Shown here: positions 44,697 through 53,716 of the stretch, in pieces
How the letters are laid out: each line of letters begins with the position of its first letter
How positions within the stretch are numbered: position 1 is the stretch's first letter
NCBI RefSeq assembly: GCF_016583795.1
Contig: NZ_NRRS01000016.1
Coordinates: 1-64,000 of the forward strand
Direction of reading: 5' to 3'
Origin: Rhabdochromatium marinum
Lineage (GTDB): Bacteria > Pseudomonadota > Gammaproteobacteria > Chromatiales > Chromatiaceae
Length of the DNA: 64,000 nucleotides
Notes under the pieces: model-generated
What the model was told of the DNA's origin: nothing
Database searches by the model: none
The model's input: only the letters and a program-made list of their open reading frames with translations
Position numbers and translations under genes: made by a program

Positions 44697-44789
44697 GCTT
44701 CCAATCAAGTCGGGCTGGCCCAAAATTCTCAATGCCATTGAACAACAGCCCTGGATTTTTTCACCATCACCGAGAAGGCCCAAAACAGC

Positions 44790-45515
44790 ATGCACAACAT
44801 CAACAGCATCGCTCGCACCACCGCACTGCTTTTGCTGTGCTTCCCATGGCTCGCGCCCGCTCAGACGACGCTTGAATCGCTCAAGGAAGGCGCCGAGAAC
44901 GCAGTGAAAGCCGTCAGCGACACCACCAGCAACACCGTCAAGGCCGTCGGTCAGGCGGCTGGAACCGCCACCGGTGCGGTTAAGGAGACCATCAATTCCA
45001 CCCAGCAGAGTTTGGGGGATTCAGCCACGCCCGAGGAAACCCGCGCCAAGCTCGATGCCATGGCCGACAAGACCCTGGAGCGCTTGTTCGCCGACCAACC
45101 GAACAGCCGCACATTGTTTGAGCAAAGTGCCGGCTATGCGGTGTTTGACCGACGCGAAGCCAGCTTCTATGTTGTGGCCGGCTACGGGCGCGGTGTCGCC
45201 GTGGATCGCGAAACCGACGCGCACACCTACATGAAAATGGCCACGACCGGGGCCGGTCTGAGCTTCGGCTTCGGCGATTTCGCCTCGCAACTGGTGATCC
45301 TGTTTGAGAACGAATTTCTGCTCAATCAGTTTATCAGCCAGGGGCTGGATGCCAGCGCTGAAATTGGCACCATGACCGGCGCGGAGAAAGACCAGCTTAG
45401 ACTGAGCTTCGATAATGGCAAAGCCGTCTTCATCCTGACCGGCAAGGGCTGGAAAATCGGTGCCAAGCTGACCGGGTCGCGCTACTGGCCGGACGACTCA
45501 CTCAATACCGACTAA
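44790..45515 (+). CDS. SYLF (YSC84-like) lipid-binding domain protein
   Basis: The 241-residue protein has a signal peptide (TALLLLCFPWLAPAQ), a helical Ala/Thr-rich part with repeated VKAV..TT, and a SYLF domain (FEQSAGYAVFDRREASFYVV, GYGRGVAVDRETDAHTYMKM, then SFGFGDFASQLVILFENEFL). SYLF domains bind phosphoinositides in eukaryotes; bacterial versions are envelope proteins of unclear role. The repeated helix could contact membrane. It is convergent with moaE, 15 bases apart. Confidence 0.85.
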   Translation: MHNINSIARTTALLLLCFPWLAPAQTTLESLKEGAENAVKAVSDTTSNTVKAVGQAAGTATGAVKETINSTQQSLGDSATPEETRAKLDAMADKTLERLFADQPNSRTLFEQSAGYAVFDRREASFYVVAGYGRGVAVDRETDAHTYMKMATTGAGLSFGFGDFASQLVILFENEFLLNQFISQGLDASAEIGTMTGAEKDQLRLSFDNGKAVFILTGKGWKIGAKLTGSRYWPDDSLNTD

Positions 45516-45530
45516 CGGCGGGGACGTTGC

Positions 45531-45998
45531 TTATGGATCACCGGCTGAGGTCCAGCGCGCGGCGGCTTTTACATCCTGTTGCCGAGCGCTCACCCAACGG
45601 GTGCCGCTGGCGGTGGTCTCACGTTTCCAGAGCGGCGCCTCAGTCTTGAGTGCGTCGATCAGAAATTCACAGGCGCGGAAGGCTTCGGTCCGGTGCAGGC
45701 TGCCGACAGCAACCAATACAATGGGCTCTTCGGGGAGCAGGCGACCGGTGCGATGCACCACCAGGGCGGCGCACAGGGACCAACGCTCGCGGGCGCGGTC
45801 AAGTAACCGGGCAAGGACAGCTTCAGTCATACCAGGATAGTGTTCCAGCACCATTTCGCTTACGGACTCACCGCCTGACCAGTCGCGCATAATGCCGGTG
45901 AAAGACACCAGCGCCCCCAGATGTGACTGTGTCTGGCGCAACTGGCGCAGTTCATGCTCCGGATCGAAGGGATGCGACTGAATGCGTGTCTCGAACAT
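45531..45998 (-). CDS. moaE: Molybdopterin synthase large subunit
   Basis: MoaE, with MoaD, inserts two sulfurs into precursor Z to make molybdopterin. The 155-residue protein reads FETRIQSHPFDPEHELRQLR, GALVSFTGIMRD, LVVHRTGRLLPEEPIVLVAV and LHRTEAFRACEFLIDALKTE, ending with the catalytic Lys region APLWKRE. The ATG at 45998 is preferred because GAGGA lies 6 bases before it and MFETRI is the usual start. No moaD or moaC is nearby. Confidence 0.93.
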   Translation of the reverse strand: MFETRIQSHPFDPEHELRQLRQTQSHLGALVSFTGIMRDWSGGESVSEMVLEHYPGMTEAVLARLLDRARERWSLCAALVVHRTGRLLPEEPIVLVAVGSLHRTEAFRACEFLIDALKTEAPLWKRETTASGTRWVSARQQDVKAAARWTSAGDP

Positions 45999-46155
45999 GG
46001 ATTCCTCAGCAAATTGCGCCATGGAAAGGCGGCAAGTATTGATTGGCGCCGGGCTTGGATCTGCACTAAAGTGATCGCGCCAGAGCGATGTCCTTTCCAA
46101 AGCCCGCAATGGTCCTTCAAGTGCCATTATACAAAATGCGACGATGGGATGCTTA

Positions 46156-46641
46156 ATGATCCAAAAGAAAATATGCATGCTCGGTTCCTTTGCTGTGGGC
46201 AAAACGAGTTTGGTGCAGCGTTACGTCACTAGTCAATTCTCAGAAAAATACCTGACAACTGTCGGCGTCAAGGTCGATAAAAAAGTCGTGCAGATTGAGG
46301 ATCAGGAAGTCAAGCTCATGCTATGGGATCTGGCAGGCAACGATGTCTTTTCTCCGCTTAACATGAGCTACCTGAGAGGCATGGCGGGCTATATCCTGGT
46401 GATTGATGGCACGCGAATTAAGTCATTTGAAAGCGCATTGACTATTTACCATACTTGCCAACAAAAATATCGGCAGGCTGCGGTACAGGTTGCCGTCAAC
46501 AAGGTTGATATTCAGGAACAATGGGAAGTCACCGATGCTCACCTGGCCCAACTGCACGATCTCGGTATCGAGATCAACCTGACCAGCGCCAAGACCGCAC
46601 AGGCGGTGGAGGATATTTTCATAAAATTGGCTCGCGCATGA
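46156..46641 (+). CDS. Ras/Rab-like small GTPase
   Basis: The 161-residue protein is a compact bacterial Ras-like GTPase. G1 is GSFAVGKTSL, G3 is DLAGND (Asn where Ras has Gln), G4 is VNKVD and G5 is TSAK. The switch-I Thr is likely within YLTTVGVKV. It lacks a prenylation tail. Such GTPases switch partners at the membrane, as MglA does with its roadblock partner MglB. It begins an operon with an HD-GYP enzyme, a coiled-coil protein and an OmpA-type membrane protein that also carries a roadblock-like segment. Confidence 0.88.
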   Translation: MIQKKICMLGSFAVGKTSLVQRYVTSQFSEKYLTTVGVKVDKKVVQIEDQEVKLMLWDLAGNDVFSPLNMSYLRGMAGYILVIDGTRIKSFESALTIYHTCQQKYRQAAVQVAVNKVDIQEQWEVTDAHLAQLHDLGIEINLTSAKTAQAVEDIFIKLARA

Positions 46642-46681
46642 AGCGCCTCAAATCAATCGATCATTGCCGGGAATGTTAACG

Positions 46682-47740
46682 ATGGATATCGCCGCTCAGG
46701 TTTTCGCACATCTGGAAATGGCCGTGATCAAGGTCATCGAGCCCTCGGCCTTTGAGCTGGCCGGCCCTTCGTTTTGGTGGCTGGAGCGGTTTTTCTTTCA
46801 AACTAGCCCCAGCAATGCCACGCTTACGCCTCTTGAGACCTCGCCTTTTTTTGATGATTTTCTTGAGCAGTCACAATCAGTGTGGCGCTCACCTGAACAA
46901 CATTCGCTCACTTCAGGGCCTTGGATCGAAGTTGACGACGCGGGACGGGAGTGGCCGTTTGATGCACAAGCCATCCATGACCATGGACAACGCTTGCTGC
47001 TGATTACTCACCTGGGTGCGTCCTATGCCGAGCGGGTCGAGATACTCCAAAGCAGTCGCGAGAGGCTACTCGATAACGAACGACTTGAAGCGGAAGTGTC
47101 GCGCCGCACCCAACAACTCAAGGAGCGCGAAGAAGAAGTTGCCAATCGACTGTTGGCCGCCGGCGGTTATCGCGATCAGGAAACTGGCGCCCATGTCAAG
47201 CGGATTGGTCTTTACTCTGCGGCCATGGCGAAAGCCTTGGGTTGGCCGCCATTGCGTATCGACGATCTCCGCGTTGCCGCGCCGATGCATGATCTGGGAA
47301 AAATCGGTATTCCCGACCGGGTACTCCTCAAACCGGGACGTCTCGATGAGGATGAATTCGAAATCATGAAAACCCATGCCGAACTTGGCGCACGAATACT
47401 CAGCGATACCGGGATTCCGATGATCGAGATGGCACGGCATATCGCCTGGTCACATCATGAAAAATGGAATGGCATGGGTTACCCAAGACAATTGCAGCAG
47501 GATGAAATTCCCATTGAGGCTCGCATTGTCAGTGTGGTCGATGTGTATGACGCCATGATCCATAAACGTGTCTATAAACAACCGATCGCCGAGAGCGAAA
47601 CTCTCCACTTTATCCGCACCTCCGCCAACACCCACTTTGATCCACGTATTGTAGAGGCATTTCTCGATATTTATGACACCATCAAAGCCATCAAAGACCG
47701 GGTGCAAGAACACGAAAACGATCAGCCATCCCCGTTTTAG
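46682..47740 (+). CDS. HD-GYP domain protein (cyclic-di-GMP phosphodiesterase type)
   Basis: The 352-residue protein has an N-terminal 120-residue region without a recognised domain, a short coiled coil (LEAEVSRRTQQLKEREEEVA) and an HD-GYP domain. Catalytic marks are PMHDLGKIGIPDRVLLKPG, the second His pair in WSHHEKWNGMGYP, and VVDVYDAM. HD-GYP enzymes hydrolyse cyclic di-GMP to pGpG or GMP. It follows the GTPase after 40 bases. The ATG at 46682 is the likely start. The N-terminal part may be a target for the GTPase, which is inference. Confidence 0.9.
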   Translation: MDIAAQVFAHLEMAVIKVIEPSAFELAGPSFWWLERFFFQTSPSNATLTPLETSPFFDDFLEQSQSVWRSPEQHSLTSGPWIEVDDAGREWPFDAQAIHDHGQRLLLITHLGASYAERVEILQSSRERLLDNERLEAEVSRRTQQLKEREEEVANRLLAAGGYRDQETGAHVKRIGLYSAAMAKALGWPPLRIDDLRVAAPMHDLGKIGIPDRVLLKPGRLDEDEFEIMKTHAELGARILSDTGIPMIEMARHIAWSHHEKWNGMGYPRQLQQDEIPIEARIVSVVDVYDAMIHKRVYKQPIAESETLHFIRTSANTHFDPRIVEAFLDIYDTIKAIKDRVQEHENDQPSPF

Positions 47741-47811
47741 ATTCGCCGTTTCCCGAACGTGAGCGGGCAAATGAACGCTGATCTTAGCTCCACAACAATG
47801 GGTCCACCGCA

Positions 47812-48141
47812 ATGACTGGAGACAATCATTCCCAGCGCCCGAATGATCGGGAAACCATCGGCGACGATTTAACCGAACTCGATGATGCCGGGCGGATGGC
47901 GCAGCTGCGTGACATCCTGTTCGGACATGACAAAAGCGATCTTCATCGACGCATCGATCAACTGGAGAGCCGGTTAAGTCATGAAACCTCCGCTCTCACA
48001 GAGCACTTTCAGGCGATGGTTGAGGAACTCAAGACCGAAATCACGGACATCAAAAGCGAGTTGCGCCAAAACCAAAACACCCGACAAGCGATCTCAACAC
48101 TTCTGGAAGAACTCGCAGCGCAGCTGAAAGACCCGTCGTGA
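47812..48141 (+). CDS. Coiled-coil protein in the GTPase-OmpA operon
   Basis: The 109-residue protein has a polar N-terminus, GRMAQLRDILFGHDKSDLHR, and a long heptad-like coil (IDQLESRLSHETSALTEHFQ and on). I do not recognise a family. Its stop TGA shares one base with the ATG of the next gene, so both are probably coupled. The motif LLFGxDK/RSDL recurs in the next protein as LLLGRERSDLEAISRLL, which suggests that both bind the same partner. Confidence 0.75.
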   Translation: MTGDNHSQRPNDRETIGDDLTELDDAGRMAQLRDILFGHDKSDLHRRIDQLESRLSHETSALTEHFQAMVEELKTEITDIKSELRQNQNTRQAISTLLEELAAQLKDPS

Positions 48142-50285
48142 TGTCGCAACGGATCCCCAATCAAGCGACCGCTGAGGAATTCCAGCGCTTCAAAACGCTG
48201 CTGCTGGGCCGGGAACGCAGCGATCTTGAGGCGATCAGCCGACTGCTCCACGATAAAGAAGCCCTGACTGAGACCCTGGCCTCTGTTGTCGCCGAGGCGC
48301 TTCAGGAACGGACGGCGCGAGACGCGGATGTCCAGCAGGTGCTTCAGCCGAGCATCGAACAGTCGATCCAGACCTTGATCGAAAGGGATTCCAAGCGTTT
48401 TGCCGATGTCTTGTTCCCGGTCATGGGGCCGGCTATCCGCAAGGCTATCAACGCAGCCATCCAGGGGATGTTCAATAACTTAAACCAGCTCATGGAACAG
48501 AGCCTGTCGCCACAGTCCTTCCTGTGGCGTATTGAGGCGTGGCGCACCGGAGAACCCTTCGCCAAGATCGCCTTGTTGCGAACCCTGGTGTTTCAGATCG
48601 AGCAAATCTTTTTGGTGCATGCGGAAACTGGTCTGCTGATCGGTTATGCCCAGCGAGAAGATGCCATTACCCGCGATCCGGATATGGTCTCCAGCATGCT
48701 GACAGCGATTCAGGACTTTGTCGCTGACTCCTTTGCTGTTGGCGATGACGAAAGCCTGAGCGCCATGGCCTACGGCAATCTCAAACTGGTCATCCATAAA
48801 GGACCATACGCCGTTCTGGCCTCAGCAATACGGGGCAACCATCCGGATAGCGTCGAGGAGCTGTTGTCCGAAACCATTGAGACGCTCCACCGGCTCCACG
48901 GTCGCGAGTTGCGAAGTTTTTCGGGAGACATGGAGCACTTTCCGGACTTCCGCCCCCAGCTCACAGCCTGCCTGATGCAGCAGAGACAGGGCAGAACCGA
49001 GCGGCGCAAGCCCTGGCTGGCGATCAGCATCCTGGGACTGGCTGCACTGCTGATCGCCTTGCTCTCCATTGGCTACAACACCCATCAATGGCGACTGCAA
49101 CGGCAGCAACAAGACGTTATCACGCAACTGAATCAAGCTGCGGGATATGTGGTCATAAACACAAAAAAACAGGATAACGATTGGATCGTCTCCGGGCTGC
49201 GGGATCCCCTAGCCCGTGCAGAAGCGACGCTTCTCGACGCAGAGGCCATGGAGGCGACGGCTTATGTCGGTGACTGGCGGCCCTATTTCTCTCTTGATCC
49301 TGAAATTGTCAAGAAACGGGCCATGCAGCAATTGAAGATACCCAACACGGTTTCAGTTCAACTCGAAGATCGAGTACTGACACTCACCGGCCGAGCACCA
49401 AGCGCATGGATTGATCAACTGCATCATCACAGTGTTCCGGGTATTGACAGGATCGAGACACAAGCCCTCTTGCCAACCAGACCCGCACATTGGCAAGCAT
49501 GGCAACAGTTGTTGGTGCAATTGCAAGCCGAGCCCGGTTACATCGTCACTGAGAGCGGTGAAGAGCAAGACGGGTATCGTCTTCACGGTTTCAAGGACCC
49601 CATCGCCCGGGAGATCGAAGAGATCGCTGGCGATGATATCTACCAACAGCTTGGGGTTCAGGCGACATGGGAAACTTATTACTCCACCGAGCCGGACATC
49701 GTCCTCAAACGGGTGACCCAAGCCCTGAACATCCCGGACACCGTCACCCCGCAACTATCTGGTGAACGGCTGGTACTGACCGGCAAGGCCGATCAACGAT
49801 GGGTCGCCAAAGTGGCCAACTGGCCGCACGCCATCGCAGGAATCAGTGACATTGATGTTTCCGCCGTTGCGCCGCTCGACGCCGACGTGCAGGCCTACGA
49901 GAACGCCGTTCGCGCGCTCAATGCCACCAGGTTCTACTTTGCCAGCGCGCAAGCCACCATTGCGCCGGATCGCCCCTTTTTGTCGGCGATCAAGCAGGTT
50001 CGCGACCACTACCGCATGTTATCCGTCAAGGCTCCGGCCATCGGCCAAACCTTCCGGATCGGGGTGAGCGGATACACCGACAATCTTGGGGGAGCACAAA
50101 GAAATCAGGAGTTGCGACAAGAACGTGCCCAATTCATCCGCGATCAACTCGTCGAGGCGGGTATTCCCAGGGATGCCCTGTTCATCAGCCATGCCCGGGA
50201 CGTCAATTATCCACTGGACCCTGGAAATCCCTTAACACCGTCAATGAGAAGGGTCGAGCTTCGGGTGCAGACAGCAGAGCCGTAG
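48141..50285 (+). CDS. Membrane protein with roadblock-like cytoplasmic region and BON/OmpA periplasmic domains
   Basis: The 714-residue protein has a cytoplasmic N-terminal half with one membrane helix near residues 296-318 (WLAISILGLAALLIALLSIG). In the cytoplasmic part residues 155-265 (IFLVHAETGLLIGYAQRED, then YAVLASAIRG) resemble roadblock/longin-like folds that regulate small GTPases. Outside the membrane are two BON-like repeats, LKIPNTVSVQLEDRVLTLTG and LNIPDTVTPQLSGERLVLTG. An OmpA domain follows (GVSGYTDNLGGAQRNQELRQ) that should bind peptidoglycan. It may report envelope state to the GTPase. The start ATG at 48141 overlaps the upstream stop. Confidence 0.85.
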   Translation: MSQRIPNQATAEEFQRFKTLLLGRERSDLEAISRLLHDKEALTETLASVVAEALQERTARDADVQQVLQPSIEQSIQTLIERDSKRFADVLFPVMGPAIRKAINAAIQGMFNNLNQLMEQSLSPQSFLWRIEAWRTGEPFAKIALLRTLVFQIEQIFLVHAETGLLIGYAQREDAITRDPDMVSSMLTAIQDFVADSFAVGDDESLSAMAYGNLKLVIHKGPYAVLASAIRGNHPDSVEELLSETIETLHRLHGRELRSFSGDMEHFPDFRPQLTACLMQQRQGRTERRKPWLAISILGLAALLIALLSIGYNTHQWRLQRQQQDVITQLNQAAGYVVINTKKQDNDWIVSGLRDPLARAEATLLDAEAMEATAYVGDWRPYFSLDPEIVKKRAMQQLKIPNTVSVQLEDRVLTLTGRAPSAWIDQLHHHSVPGIDRIETQALLPTRPAHWQAWQQLLVQLQAEPGYIVTESGEEQDGYRLHGFKDPIAREIEEIAGDDIYQQLGVQATWETYYSTEPDIVLKRVTQALNIPDTVTPQLSGERLVLTGKADQRWVAKVANWPHAIAGISDIDVSAVAPLDADVQAYENAVRALNATRFYFASAQATIAPDRPFLSAIKQVRDHYRMLSVKAPAIGQTFRIGVSGYTDNLGGAQRNQELRQERAQFIRDQLVEAGIPRDALFISHARDVNYPLDPGNPLTPSMRRVELRVQTAEP

Positions 50286-50486
50286 ATGACGCTGGTTGTG
50301 GCTGAACGCGAGCCTCGAACATGGGCGCCTCCATTGTGGAGTACGGACCACACCCTCAAATAGGTCGATAGACCCGTGCGCCGCCATGCTGATAACCAGC
50401 GAGACCATGCACGCGGTGCCAGACACGCCACTCTACTGCATTTGTCTGAGTCGATAACCGCTGATCGATCCAAGAGGTCCCAACCG

Positions 50487-52409
50487 ATGTCGATTTTTGA
50501 GCGCTATCAAGCCAGGTATGAATCATCGCGCGAAGAGGAGATGACGCTGCAAGCGTATCTGGACCTCTGCAAGCGCGACCCGCTCGCCTATGCCGGCGCC
50601 GCCGAACGCCTGCTGAGTGCCATTGGCGAGCCGGAGCTGATCGACACCCATGACGATCTGCGCCTGAGCCGGATTTTTCAGAACAAGGTCATCCGCCGCT
50701 ATCCGGCATTTAAGGACTTCTTCGGCATGGAGGAGTCGATTGAGCAGCTGGTGTCCTACCTGAAGCACGCCGCTCAGGGACTTGAGGAACGCAAGCAGAT
50801 TCTGTATCTGCTTGGCCCGGTCGGCGGCGGCAAATCATCGCTGGCCGAAAAGCTCAAGGAGCTAATGGAGCAGGCGCCCTTTTATGCCATCAAGGGCTCT
50901 CCAGTGTTCGAGTCGCCGCTCAGCCTGTTCTCCCCCGAGGAGGACGGCGCCATTTTGCAGGAAGACTACGGCATTCCCGAGCGTTATCTGCGCACCATTA
51001 TGTCGCCCTGGGCGGTGAAGCGCTTGCAGGAGTACAACGGCGATATCACCAAGTTCAAAGTGGTCAAGCTATACCCGTCGATGCTCGAACAGGTCGCTAT
51101 CGCCAAGACCGAGCCGGGGGACGAAAACAATCAGGACATTTCCTCGCTGGTCGGCAAGGTGGATATCCGCAAACTGGAGCACTTCGCGCAACACGATGCC
51201 GATGCCTACGCCTATTCGGGTGCCCTGTGCCGCGCCAATCAGGGGCTGATGGAATTCGTCGAGATGTTCAAAGCGCCGATCAAGGTGCTGCATCCCTTGC
51301 TCACCGCCACCCAGGAAGGCAATTACAATCCGACGGAGGGACTCTCGGCCCTGCCCTTCCAGGGCATTATCCTCGCCCACAGCAATGAGTCGGAATGGCA
51401 GAGCTTCCGCAATAACAAGAACAACGAGGCCTTTCTCGACCGGGTCTATATCGTCAAGGTGCCCTACTGCCTGCGAGTCACGGAAGAAAAGCAGATTTAC
51501 GACAAACTGCTGCGCAGCAGTTCGCTCAACGAGGCGCCCTGCGCCCCCGGCACTCTGGAGATGATGGCGCGCTTCTCGGTGCTCACCCGGCTGAAGGAAC
51601 CGGAAAATTCCAGCATCTTCTCCAAGATGCGCATCTATGATGGCGAGAACCTGAAAGACACCGACCCCAAGGCTAAGTCGGTGCAAGAATACCGCGATTA
51701 TGCCGGTATTGATGAAGGCATGTCGGGCATTTCCACCCGCTTTGCCTTCAAGATTTTGTCGCAGGTGTTTAACTTCGATCAGACCGAGATCGCTGCCAAC
51801 CCGGTACATCTGCTCTATGTGCTGGAGCGCCAGATTATCCGCGAGCACCTGCAACCGGAAGTCCAAGATCGCTATCTCGGCTTTTTGAAACAATATCTTG
51901 CCCCACGCTATGCCGAGTTCATTGGCAAGGAACTGCAAACCGCCTATCTGGAATCCTACGCCGAGTATGGCCAGAACATCTTTGACCGCTATGTCACCTA
52001 TGCCGATTTCTGGATTCAGGATCAGGAATACCGCGATCCGGATACCGGCGAGATGATGAATCGCGGTGCGCTGAACGAAGAACTGGAAAAAATCGAAAAA
52101 CCGGCGGGTATTTCCAACCCCAAGGACTTCCGCAACGAGATCGTCAATTTTGTGCTGCGCGCGCGAGCCAACAACAAGGGCTCCAATCCGCGCTGGACCA
52201 GCTACGAGAAGCTGCGGGTGGTCATCGAGAAGAAGATGTTCTCCAACACCGAGGAGCTGCTCCCGGTCATCTCCTTTAACACCAAGGCCTCGGTCGACGA
52301 GAAGAAAAAACACGAGCAGTTCGTCGATCGCATGGTCGAGAAAGGCTATACACCCAAACAGGTGCGGCTGCTCTCCGAGTGGTATCTGCGGGTCCGCAAG
52401 GCCCAATAA
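50487..52409 (+). CDS. prkA: PrkA-type serine protein kinase (AAA domain)
   Basis: PrkA (YeaG) is a Ser kinase with an N-terminal AAA domain, involved in stress and nitrogen-starvation responses in E. coli. The 640-residue protein shows Walker A LLGPVGGGKSSLAEKL, the PrkA core GSPVFESPLSLF and a Lys/Arg-rich C-terminus. AGAGG about 10 bases before the ATG at 50487 supports this start. It heads the conserved three-gene set prkA-yeaH-spoVR. Confidence 0.95.
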   Translation: MSIFERYQARYESSREEEMTLQAYLDLCKRDPLAYAGAAERLLSAIGEPELIDTHDDLRLSRIFQNKVIRRYPAFKDFFGMEESIEQLVSYLKHAAQGLEERKQILYLLGPVGGGKSSLAEKLKELMEQAPFYAIKGSPVFESPLSLFSPEEDGAILQEDYGIPERYLRTIMSPWAVKRLQEYNGDITKFKVVKLYPSMLEQVAIAKTEPGDENNQDISSLVGKVDIRKLEHFAQHDADAYAYSGALCRANQGLMEFVEMFKAPIKVLHPLLTATQEGNYNPTEGLSALPFQGIILAHSNESEWQSFRNNKNNEAFLDRVYIVKVPYCLRVTEEKQIYDKLLRSSSLNEAPCAPGTLEMMARFSVLTRLKEPENSSIFSKMRIYDGENLKDTDPKAKSVQEYRDYAGIDEGMSGISTRFAFKILSQVFNFDQTEIAANPVHLLYVLERQIIREHLQPEVQDRYLGFLKQYLAPRYAEFIGKELQTAYLESYAEYGQNIFDRYVTYADFWIQDQEYRDPDTGEMMNRGALNEELEKIEKPAGISNPKDFRNEIVNFVLRARANNKGSNPRWTSYEKLRVVIEKKMFSNTEELLPVISFNTKASVDEKKKHEQFVDRMVEKGYTPKQVRLLSEWYLRVRKAQ

Positions 52410-52447
52410 ACCGGGTCAACCAAGGCTCCCATGGGTTAGCAACCGGC

Positions 52448-53713
52448 ATGTCGCATTTTATTGATCGTCGCAGTTCGTCAAAAAACAAAAGCGCTGTCAA
52501 TCGCCAGCGTTTCTTGAAGCGCTATAAGGATCAGCTGAAGCGCTCGGTCGCCGATTCGGTCAACCGCCGCAGCATCACCGATATTGAGGGTGGTGAAACC
52601 GTCGGCATTCCGGCGAAAGACCTTTCCGAGCCAGTATTCCACCACGGCCCGGGCGGACAGCGCGAGCAGATCCATCCCGGCAACAAGGAGTTTATCGCCG
52701 GCGACCGAGTGCCCCGTCCCGAGGGCGGTAGCGGTCAGGGACCAGGGCGCGCCAGCCGTGATGGGCTGGGCGAGGATGACTTTGTCTTCGAGCTCTCGCG
52801 CAATGAGTTCTTGGATCTGTTGTTCGACGATCTGGAACTGCCCAATCTGGTGCGCAATCAATTGCTTGGCACCACGGAATTCAAAACCATTCGCGCCGGC
52901 TACACCACCCAGGGTGCGCCCAGCAACATTGATGTGGTGCGCTCGCTCAAGGGCGCCATTGCCCGGCGCACCGCACTCGGCGCCCCCTATCGCGGGCGCA
53001 TCCGCGAGCTGGAACAGGAACTCGCCGCGCGGCTGGCCCAAGGCGCGCCCGAACAGGATCCGCTCGTGCTGGAACTGCGCGCTGAAATCGCACGGCTGAA
53101 AACCCGCATCGCCGCCCTGCCCTTCATCGACACCTTCGATCTGCGCTACCAGGCGTTCACCCGCGAGCCGCAGCCGAGCAGCCAGGCGATGATGCTGTGC
53201 ATCATGGACGTATCAGGCTCGATGGATCAAAACCGCAAAAACCTCGCCAAGCGATTTTTCATCCTGCTGTATCTGTTCTTGCAGCGCAACTACGACACCA
53301 TCGAAGTGGTCTTTATCCGCCACCACACCATTGCGCAGGAAGTCGATGAACAGGATTTTTTCTATTCCCGCGAAACTGGCGGCACCGTGGTCAGCAGCGC
53401 CTTGAACCTGGCGCATGACATCATCACCGAACGCTATGATTCCAGCCAATGGAACATCTATGCCGCACAGGCCTCGGACGGAGATAACTGGGATTCCGAC
53501 TCCAACCTGTGCCGGGATATTCTGATCAAACAGCTCATGCCCCTGATGCGCTACTTTGCCTATGTCGAAATCACCCCGCGCCAGCACCAAACCCTCTGGT
53601 ATGCCTATCAAGAGGTCAAACGCGCGTATCCGCATTTCGCCATGGAGGAAATCGCCGGTGCCGAAGATATCTTCCCAGTGTTCCGCGAACTGTTCAAAAA
53701 GCAGGAGGCCTAA
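52448..53713 (+). CDS. yeaH: UPF0229 protein YeaH (VWA-like)
   Basis: The 421-residue protein starts MSHFIDRRSSSKNKSAVNRQ. It has VFHHGPGGQREQIHPGNKEF, a charged middle and a VWA-like domain with the metal-ion site MDVSGSM and SDGDNWDSDS. YeaH works with PrkA in E. coli by unknown chemistry. It is 38 bases after prkA and 3 bases before spoVR, so the genes are co-transcribed. Confidence 0.95.
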   Translation: MSHFIDRRSSSKNKSAVNRQRFLKRYKDQLKRSVADSVNRRSITDIEGGETVGIPAKDLSEPVFHHGPGGQREQIHPGNKEFIAGDRVPRPEGGSGQGPGRASRDGLGEDDFVFELSRNEFLDLLFDDLELPNLVRNQLLGTTEFKTIRAGYTTQGAPSNIDVVRSLKGAIARRTALGAPYRGRIRELEQELAARLAQGAPEQDPLVLELRAEIARLKTRIAALPFIDTFDLRYQAFTREPQPSSQAMMLCIMDVSGSMDQNRKNLAKRFFILLYLFLQRNYDTIEVVFIRHHTIAQEVDEQDFFYSRETGGTVVSSALNLAHDIITERYDSSQWNIYAAQASDGDNWDSDSNLCRDILIKQLMPLMRYFAYVEITPRQHQTLWYAYQEVKRAYPHFAMEEIAGAEDIFPVFRELFKKQEA

Positions 53714-53716
53714 GCC

